DNA from: Actinomycetes bacterium
GTDB lineage: Bacteria; Actinomycetota; Actinomycetes; Nanopelagicales; Nanopelagicaceae
Reading direction: 5' to 3'
NCBI GenBank assembly: GCA_025360085.1
Contig: JANYCW010000051.1
Location: forward strand, 1 to 54,501
Length of the DNA: 54,501 bases
The notes under the pieces were generated by a model, which searched no databases, was not told where the DNA came from, and worked only from the letters and a program-made list of their open reading frames with translations. This document shows positions 49,439 through 54,501 of the stretch, piece after piece (within the stretch, counting starts at the first letter, position 1; each line of letters starts with the position of its first letter). The translations under genes were made by a program, and so were the position numbers.

Positions 49439-49487
49439 ATTCTCTACCAGCTTTTCATATGCGTCAAGGCATGAGATGCACATCTCA
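49439..49487 (-). promoter_or_regulatory. ilvB promoter with upstream 16-bp palindrome
   Basis: TTGACG (467-462) and GAGAAT (444-439) are 17 nt apart. Directly upstream lies a perfect palindrome, TGAGATG-CA-CATCTCA on the plus strand (472-487), ending 4 nt before the -35. Its position suits a transcription-factor site acting on this promoter; the factor is unknown. Confidence 0.55.
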
Positions 49488-49501
49488 CAATCTGAACAGA
49501 T

Positions 49502-51175
49502 TTAATCACAGACCGCCCCCTTAGATGCCGATCCCACCAGACGTGAGTATTTATGAAGAACGCCGCGGGTGTACTTGTGCGTTAACGGCTTCCAACCAAC
49601 TTTTCGAATGTCAAGTTCGGTCTCATCAACGAGCAAATCCATTGTTCTTTTGGTGATATCGATTTTCACAATATCTCCATCTTTAACAAAAGCGATAGGA
49701 CCACCATCAACTGCCTCGGGTGAAACATGACCCACACATAAGCCCGTTGAGCCACCGGAAAAACGTCCATCGGTTATGAGCAATGTTGATTTGCCAAGAC
49801 CTGCGCCTTTAATCGCGCCCGTAATCATGAGCATCTCGCGCATTCCAGGTCCACCTTTTGGACCTTCATAACGAATCACAACAACATCCCCTGCCGCAAT
49901 CGTTCCATTTTCCAGTGCCTCCATCGCCGATTGTTCGCGTTCGAATACTCGGGCAGGACCTGTAAAAGTATCGATTCCGATTCCGGCGGTTTTACAGACG
50001 GCTCCATCAGGGGCTAGAGATCCGCCCAGAATAGTTATTCCAATATCAGTTGATAATGGGTTAGATGCTGCACGCAAAATTTGACCATCTGGATCAGGTG
50101 GATTTATGTCGGCTAAATTCTCAGCCATAGTTTTGCCTGTAACTGTTAAAACATCACCGTGCAACATCTTGGCATCTAGGAGAGCTTTAAGAATGACAGG
50201 AACGCCGCCAATTTTATCCATGTCGCTCATGACAAAGCGGCCGAAAGGTTTTAAATCTCCGAGCAGCGGAACTTTTGAGCCGATTCGATGAAAATCATTG
50301 AGTTCTAAATCAACATCGGCCTCATGTGCAATTGCAAGTAGATGTAAAACTGCATTGGTCGAGCCACCTAAAGCCATCAAAATAGTAATTGCATTTTCAA
50401 ATGCGGGCTTGGTTAAAATGTCGCGCGTTGTAATTCCTGCGCGGATAAGTTCGACAACTGCGGCGCCAGATTTAACTGCATAGGCATCGCGTCTGCGATC
50501 AACGGCAGGGGGCGCAGCCGATCCTGGAAGGGATAAACCAATAGCTTCACCGATACTTGCCATGGTGTTAGCGGTAAACATTCCACCGCATGCACCTTCA
50601 CCCGGGCAGATTGCACGTTCAATTTGATCGAGGCGCTCTTGTGTAATTAATCCACGCGCGCATGCACCGACAGCCTCGAAAGCATCGATGATGGTGACAT
50701 CTTTTCCATCTACTTGACCTGGAAGTGTCGAGCCCGCATAGACAAAGACGCTAGCGACATCGATGCGCGCAGCGGCCATCATCATTCCTGGAAGTGATTT
50801 ATCACAACCGGCAAAAGTGACCATCCCATCTAAGCGCTCAGCCTGCATCACGGTCTCAACTGAATCTGCGATTACCTCGCGTGAAACAAGAGAGAAGTGC
50901 ATGCCTTCGTGGCCCATGGAGATTCCATCAGAGACAGAGATTGTCCCAAACTGCATCGGAAAACCACCGGCATCGATGACGCCTTGGCGAGAGGCCTTAG
51001 CTAGGCGATCCAAAGACAAGTTACAAGGAGTTATCTCATTCCAAGATGATGCAATTCCGATTTGAGGTTTGACCCAATCCTCATCCCCCATTCCAACGGC
51101 GCGGAGCATTCCGCGGGCAGGAGCGCGCTCCATTCCATCGGTCACCATCCCTGAGCGCGGCTTCATCCTCGACAT
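49502..51175 (-). CDS. ilvD: dihydroxy-acid dehydratase
   Basis: IlvD is an iron-sulfur enzyme that dehydrates dihydroxy acids to 2-oxoacids in valine/isoleucine synthesis. Cluster and metal-site motifs are [26 protein letters not shown] and [16 protein letters not shown]. The C-terminal domain has ITDGRFSGG and GHVSPEA. I place the start at ATG 51175 (557 aa), which follows a TACGAT -10-like hexamer by 6 nt and so may be leaderless; the frame is open to 51193. It ends in the ilvB promoter region. Confidence 0.95.
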   Translation of the reverse strand: MSRMKPRSGMVTDGMERAPARGMLRAVGMGDEDWVKPQIGIASSWNEITPCNLSLDRLAKASRQGVIDAGGFPMQFGTISVSDGISMGHEGMHFSLVSREVIADSVETVMQAERLDGMVTFAGCDKSLPGMMMAAARIDVASVFVYAGSTLPGQVDGKDVTIIDAFEAVGACARGLITQERLDQIERAICPGEGACGGMFTANTMASIGEAIGLSLPGSAAPPAVDRRRDAYAVKSGAAVVELIRAGITTRDILTKPAFENAITILMALGGSTNAVLHLLAIAHEADVDLELNDFHRIGSKVPLLGDLKPFGRFVMSDMDKIGGVPVILKALLDAKMLHGDVLTVTGKTMAENLADINPPDPDGQILRAASNPLSTDIGITILGGSLAPDGAVCKTAGIGIDTFTGPARVFEREQSAMEALENGTIAAGDVVVIRYEGPKGGPGMREMLMITGAIKGAGLGKSTLLITDGRFSGGSTGLCVGHVSPEAVDGGPIAFVKDGDIVKIDITKRTMDLLVDETELDIRKVGWKPLTHKYTRGVLHKYSRLVGSASKGAVCD

Positions 51176-51187
51176 GGGGCAATCGTA
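51176..51187 (-). promoter_or_regulatory. possible leaderless -10 element of ilvD
   Basis: TACGAT (187-182 on the minus strand) is followed by 6 nt and the ATG at 51175. This is standard discriminator length for transcription starting at the A of the start codon. No clear -35 is seen. Confidence 0.3.
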
Positions 51188-51223
51188 GGCCAATTCGCGG
51201 TGTTGTCATACAAAGCCAACACC

Positions 51224-51730
51224 TCAACTTTTAGCTAAGTCTTTTATCCTGGCAAATTGCCGATAACTGCCCGCGCCGGATTCTAATGAACGCTGGAATC
51301 CAAAATTCTCGTATAGACCAATGAGTTCTGGAGTCAATGCATCAACAACTAAATAGCGTGCGGCAGCAATCTGAGAAGCTTTCTCCACCTCGGTTATTAC
51401 ATCGGCGATAAGGAGCCTTCTTAACCCCTGTCCATGTAACGTGTGATCAAGTGCAAATTTTCCCAAGAGAATTGCAGGGATCACTCGCTGCTCGCCACGA
51501 GCCCATTTTTTTGGTAACTGGTCGGGTGAAAATGAATAAGTTGAGAGGGTGAAAAATGCAAGAACGCGATCATCGTGCATATGCCAAACATACGTTCGGC
51601 TGTAATCACGAACACTTGCTTTAAGCGCTGAATCTCGTAACCAAGAATCTAGATCTTGCTCTCCAGAATTAAACATTCCTACGAGATGATGGCTTGCCAA
51701 TTGTTCACGAACGAACCGGCTCTTGCTCAT
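51224..51730 (-). CDS. GNAT-type toxin of a DUF1778-GNAT toxin-antitoxin pair
   Basis: This 168 aa Gcn5-like acetyltransferase is of the TacT/AtaT/KacT size and layout; those toxins acetylate aminoacyl-tRNA and block translation. The acetyl-CoA-binding loop is HGQGLRRLLIADV (about residues 101-113), preceded by ILLGKFALDHTLHGQG. The C-terminal LYENFGFQRS contains the conserved Tyr. It begins 3 nt after the antitoxin stop. Toxicity is inferred from the family and from its partner. Confidence 0.85.
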   Translation of the reverse strand: MSKSRFVREQLASHHLVGMFNSGEQDLDSWLRDSALKASVRDYSRTYVWHMHDDRVLAFFTLSTYSFSPDQLPKKWARGEQRVIPAILLGKFALDHTLHGQGLRRLLIADVITEVEKASQIAAARYLVVDALTPELIGLYENFGFQRSLESGAGSYRQFARIKDLAKS

Positions 51731-51733
51731 CTA

Positions 51734-52012
51734 CTATCGGCGCTCAATCAACACATCAGCCTCTTCTCGAGCCTCCTTTAAAGCTTCATTAATGACAGGT
51801 GGGGCATCAAGGGCGCTTAGGAGTTCTTCAAAAAAAGACTCTGAAACGCGCCATGTTCGCTGCTCGTCGATAATCTCCTGCGCTCTTTCCAAACCAGCGT
51901 CCAACAAGAATTTGCTCACACTTGTTTGCGCTATGGCAGCAGCTTCTCGAAGTTGACGATCGGCCTCCGGACGTAAGCGAAGTTCCAACCGTTGAGTGGC
52001 TGATGTAGTCAT
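51734..52012 (-). CDS. DUF1778 (ribbon-helix-helix) antitoxin
   Basis: The start is ATG 52012 (92 aa), with GAGGAG 6 nt upstream; the frame is open to 52081, but that part overlaps the promoter. The N-terminal ribbon-helix-helix segment (TQRLELRLRPEADRQLREAA, then SVSKFLLDAGLERA) would bind the operator. The C-terminal part, with RRTW-like FFEELLSALDAPP, would wrap the toxin. Order (antitoxin first) and partner agree with the TacA-TacT family. Confidence 0.85.
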   Translation of the reverse strand: MTTSATQRLELRLRPEADRQLREAAAIAQTSVSKFLLDAGLERAQEIIDEQRTWRVSESFFEELLSALDAPPVINEALKEAREEADVLIERR

Positions 52013-52036
52013 TAATGACTCCTCTTGTTTCCGTAC

Positions 52037-52065
52037 ATTGTACGTACATGCATCCTCGCTGTCAA
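52037..52065 (-). promoter_or_regulatory. toxin-antitoxin promoter with overlapping operator
   Basis: TTGACA (65-60) and TACAAT (42-37) are 17 nt apart, a near-consensus promoter reading into the antitoxin gene. A perfect palindrome TGTACGTACA (52039-52048) overlaps the -10, and GTACAT is repeated at 52033 and 52044. This is a natural site for autorepression by the antitoxin. Confidence 0.75.
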
Positions 52066-52082
52066 CGATATTCAGAGTCACG

Positions 52083-52126
52083 TTGCTCTTTGCACCTCAC
52101 TACATTATGATACGAAACGGTTTCGT
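52083..52126 (+). promoter_or_regulatory. promoter and TetR-type operator of the tetR-MFS operon
   Basis: TTGCTC (52083-52088) and TATGAT (52106-52111) are 17 nt apart. Immediately downstream, ACGAAAC-G-GTTTCGT (52112-52126) is a perfect inverted repeat over the expected start site. The position suits binding by the TetR protein encoded next and autorepression. Confidence 0.75.
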
Positions 52127-52144
52127 TTTGTATAGGAGTTGAAT

Positions 52145-52753
52145 ATGTGCCCAGTAAAGGCTCTGTGCATCAAAGGGCGACCTCGTGACTCCAAGCGTGA
52201 AAGCGCCATCGCTGAAGCTTCAATTTCGTTAATCCAAGAGGTTGGATATGAGCGCTGCACTATTGAGGCGATTGCGCACAAGGCAGGTGTTAGCAAAGCA
52301 ACTATTTATCGACGTTGGAAGAACAAAGCAGAGGTAATTGTCCACGCAATTTCACATCACGCTTTTTCTCAAACCCCTAGCATTGATACCGGAAATCTGC
52401 GCGATGATTTAGTTGAACTTCTCCTAGCTAAAGTAAAAGTTCTGAAAGGTCCAGATGGCGCAGTAATTGCATCGATCATGAGTGCGGCCAATACGGATTC
52501 AGAGCTTGCAAAAGCTATTCCACATTCAGTTCGGGATGGCGAGAGTCAAGTGCACAAAGTAATTCTTGAGCGCGCTATAGAGCGCGGTGATATCTCACCC
52601 AATGCAAACCTAGAACTCTTAGCTGAGATCACTCCGGCAATTATGACCTACCGAATTTTTATGTCGCAACAACCAGTAAATCGAAAATTCATCGAATCCT
52701 TAGTCGATGACGTCTTGATTCCATCAGCACAAAAAATAGCTACTAACAAATAA
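52145..52753 (+). CDS. TetR/AcrR-family transcriptional regulator
   Basis: This 202 aa protein has an N-terminal TetR HTH (about residues 18-62: ASISLIQEVGYERCTIEAIA, then GVSKATIYRRWKNKAEVI) and a helical ligand-binding C-terminal domain. The ATG at 52145 has AGGAG 6 nt upstream. It is followed 20 nt later by an MFS exporter gene, the usual repressor-pump arrangement. It most likely represses both genes through the palindrome at 52112-52126 and is released by an exported compound. The ligand is unknown. Confidence 0.9.
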   Translation: MCPVKALCIKGRPRDSKRESAIAEASISLIQEVGYERCTIEAIAHKAGVSKATIYRRWKNKAEVIVHAISHHAFSQTPSIDTGNLRDDLVELLLAKVKVLKGPDGAVIASIMSAANTDSELAKAIPHSVRDGESQVHKVILERAIERGDISPNANLELLAEITPAIMTYRIFMSQQPVNRKFIESLVDDVLIPSAQKIATNK

Positions 52754-52773
52754 CCAATGAACAAGGAGAGAAA

Positions 52774-54237
52774 ATGGCAAATCCAAACTATCCAGCAGGT
52801 CAAGCGCCCGATCGTTGGCGAACTCTTTTTGTAGTTGCCATCGCGCAGCTCATGATTGTTTTAGATTCATCGATTGTGAATATCGCAATCCCAAGTGCAA
52901 AACTCGATCTTGGAATCAGTGACGCTAACCAACAATGGGTAATCACTGCCTACACATTGGCTTTTGGTTCACTTTTACTTCTTGGCGGTCGAATCGGTGA
53001 CTTTATGGGTCGCAAAAAAATATTTCTTATTGGTCTCATTGGTTTTGCAGCAGCCTCTGCCTTAGGTGGAATTGCATCAACGCAAGGCTTACTCTTTGGT
53101 GCACGTGCGCTGCAAGGAGTTTTTGCCGCATTATTGGCACCTGCCGCACTCTCAATTATCTCGGTGACATTTACCGTGCCGGCCGAGCGCGCTAAGGCCT
53201 TCGGTGTTATCGGTGCAATATCTGGTGGTGGCGCAGCAATTGGCTTAATTGTTGGCGGAACGCTCACTGAGTTCTTCTCTTGGCGCTGGTGCTTAGGTGT
53301 CAATGTTCCAATCGCCCTTGTGGCATTCGCTTTAGCGACACGCTTTGTTCATGAATCTAAAGCTGAAGGAAATCGTACATACGATGTCCCGGGCGTCATC
53401 ACGGCAACGGCTGGATTATTCTCACTTACATATGGTTTTAATCAGGCGGCAACTTCGGGTTGGGCAGATGGCCACACACTTGCTTTCTTAGGCGCGGCAG
53501 TCGTTCTGCTAGTTGCTTTCGTTACCATCGAGCGAAAAGTTGCAAATCCAATGATGCCACTTCGCGTTGTCACCGATCGCAATCGTGGTGGTTCCTACTT
53601 GGGGTCACTCGTTGTAGGTGCCGGCCTATTTTCAATGTTTTTATTTTTAGGTCTCTACCTTCAAGTAATTCTTGGATACTCTCCCTTGAAATCGGGCTTT
53701 GCGTTCTTGCCATTTACCGCTGGAATCATTGTCTTTGCGGGAATCGCTTCACAGTTATTGCCCAAAGTTGGTCCGAAATCGTTAATGGTTCCTGGTTTAA
53801 TCGCTTCAAGTTTAGGTCTTCTCCTGCTAGCAAGAATCACACCTGATACTTCATATGCCAGCCAGGTTTTACCGGCGCTACTCATTATCTCGAGTGGTAT
53901 GGCGCTGGTCTTTATTCCACTGACTTCGACATCACTTCACAATGTCAGCAATCACGACACTGGCGTTGCAAGTGCAATGGTCAATACCAGCCAACAAATT
54001 GGTGGCTCATTAGGTACCGCACTTCTTAATACTGTCGCGGCAACCGCAACGGCAACGTATGCAGCTTCACATACTTCACTCGGTAAACTCGTACATCCAT
54101 TTGCCATGACACATGGCTTTACCGTTGCATTTAAGTTCAGCGCCGGGCTACTATTTATTGGAGCGATAGTCCTGTTCTTCTTTATTAACATCGGCAAGGA
54201 GGCCGTAGTTGAGCATGAAGAGGTATTAGTTCACTAA
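52774..54237 (+). CDS. MFS transporter, DHA2 family (EmrB/QacA type)
   Basis: This 487 aa membrane protein has about 14 hydrophobic helices. Motifs typical of drug/proton antiporters are visible: LDSSIVNIAIPSAKLDLGIS in helix 1, LLLGGRIGDFMGRKKIF between helices 2 and 3 (motif A), and GAISGGGAAIGLIVGG in helix 5 (motif C). AAGGAG lies 5-6 nt before the ATG. It probably exports a toxic or signalling small molecule under control of the preceding TetR protein; the substrate cannot be named. Confidence 0.9.
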   Translation: MANPNYPAGQAPDRWRTLFVVAIAQLMIVLDSSIVNIAIPSAKLDLGISDANQQWVITAYTLAFGSLLLLGGRIGDFMGRKKIFLIGLIGFAAASALGGIASTQGLLFGARALQGVFAALLAPAALSIISVTFTVPAERAKAFGVIGAISGGGAAIGLIVGGTLTEFFSWRWCLGVNVPIALVAFALATRFVHESKAEGNRTYDVPGVITATAGLFSLTYGFNQAATSGWADGHTLAFLGAAVVLLVAFVTIERKVANPMMPLRVVTDRNRGGSYLGSLVVGAGLFSMFLFLGLYLQVILGYSPLKSGFAFLPFTAGIIVFAGIASQLLPKVGPKSLMVPGLIASSLGLLLLARITPDTSYASQVLPALLIISSGMALVFIPLTSTSLHNVSNHDTGVASAMVNTSQQIGGSLGTALLNTVAATATATYAASHTSLGKLVHPFAMTHGFTVAFKFSAGLLFIGAIVLFFFINIGKEAVVEHEEVLVH

Positions 54238-54239
54238 CT

Positions 54240-54254
54240 TAATAAAACTTATTA
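54240..54254. terminator. possible weak bidirectional terminator
   Basis: Between the converging MFS and gatB stops, TAATAA-AAC-TTATTA forms a 6-bp inverted repeat made only of A-T pairs. It is the only structure in the 21-nt gap and would be weak. Confidence 0.2.
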
Positions 54255-54258
54255 CCCC

Positions 54259-54501
54259 TTATCCTTGAGATAAGTGGCCAAGTAGAAGCTCTCGAACGCG
54301 AGCGGCATCTGCTTGGCCCTTTGTCTCCTTCATGACCGCACCAATGAGGGCGCCAGCTGCGGGCAGATGACCGTCGCGAATCTTTTGCGCCGTTTCTGGT
54401 TGCTCGGCGCAGACTTTTTCAATCGCGGCCATCAATGCGCCATCATCGTTAACAACTTTAATCCCGCGCGATGCGATGACTACAGCAGGTTCTCCTTCTC
54501 C
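54259..54501 (-). CDS. gatB: aspartyl/glutamyl-tRNA amidotransferase subunit B, 3' end (partial)
   Basis: The last 80 codons of a gene entering from the right edge. Translation of the minus strand gives [20 protein letters not shown], then [18 protein letters not shown] and a final RELLLGHL before the stop at 54259. This is the GatB/YqeY tail domain that binds tRNA. GatCAB converts Glu-tRNA-Gln and Asp-tRNA-Asn to the amidated forms. The neighbourhood (ilvD, ilvBNC beyond) fits the actinobacterial order. Confidence 0.88.
   Translation of the reverse strand, partial: GEGEPAVVIASRGIKVVNDDGALMAAIEKVCAEQPETAQKIRDGHLPAAGALIGAVMKETKGQADAARVRELLLGHLSQG

Overview
The window looks like the chromosome of a streamlined, mid-GC actinobacterium. 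The gene order fits: rimP-nusA-infB-rbfA-truB-ribF, ispG-rseP-dxr, rlmN-cdsA-frr/pyrH-tsf-rpsB, and gatB/ilvD-ilvBNC-serA-leuB-ilvE-cimA. Other supporting signs are intergenic gaps of a few bases, many stop/start overlaps, several apparently leaderless starts, and secreted proteins with repeated Ig-like domains. A freshwater acI-type lineage (Ca. Nanopelagicales/Planktophila) is my best guess, by inference only.

Layout. 1-79 (-): 5' end of a probable MNT-type nucleotidyltransferase. 177-6649 (-): translation/transcription cluster ribF, truB, rbfA, infB, nusA, rimP. 6699-12681 (-): TauE/SafE permease, proS, ispG, rseP-type protease, dxr. 12682-20611 (-): polyamine module (agmatinase, PuuB-like oxidase, PotC, PotB, PotA, PotD, aldehyde dehydrogenase), probably agmatine/putrescine uptake and oxidation to GABA. 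20645-23187 (-): rlmN, cdsA, frr. 23384-27760 (+): four-gene 2-oxoacid (probably pyruvate) oxidoreductase operon splitting frr from pyrH. 27782-30309 (-): pyrH, tsf, rpsB.

30600-40930 is the accessory region. It holds two paralogous secreted Ig-like proteins (-), a GT2 glycosyltransferase and xerC (-), and five tandem paralogous GAF-LuxR-type regulators (+). Two decayed fragments of the same regulator family lie at 34237-34456 and 37300-37476; neither is obvious as a gene. The last two regulators share an almost identical ~184 bp 3' block encoding the DNA-binding domain, while their sensor domains are more divergent. This repeat-rich regulator/surface-protein locus is the best candidate for something undescribed.

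40937-51175 (-): branched-chain amino-acid and serine biosynthesis (ilvD, ilvB, ilvN, ilvC, serA, leuB, ilvE, cimA). Before ilvB there is a leader peptide ending Val-Val-Ile, a strong hairpin and an intrinsic terminator: a transcription attenuator. 51224-52012 (-): DUF1778-GNAT toxin-antitoxin pair with a clear promoter/operator. 52145-54237 (+): TetR repressor and 14-TM MFS exporter, with a palindromic operator at the promoter. 54259-54501 (-): 3' end of gatB.

No rRNA, tRNA, CRISPR array, insertion sequence or phage gene was recognised.
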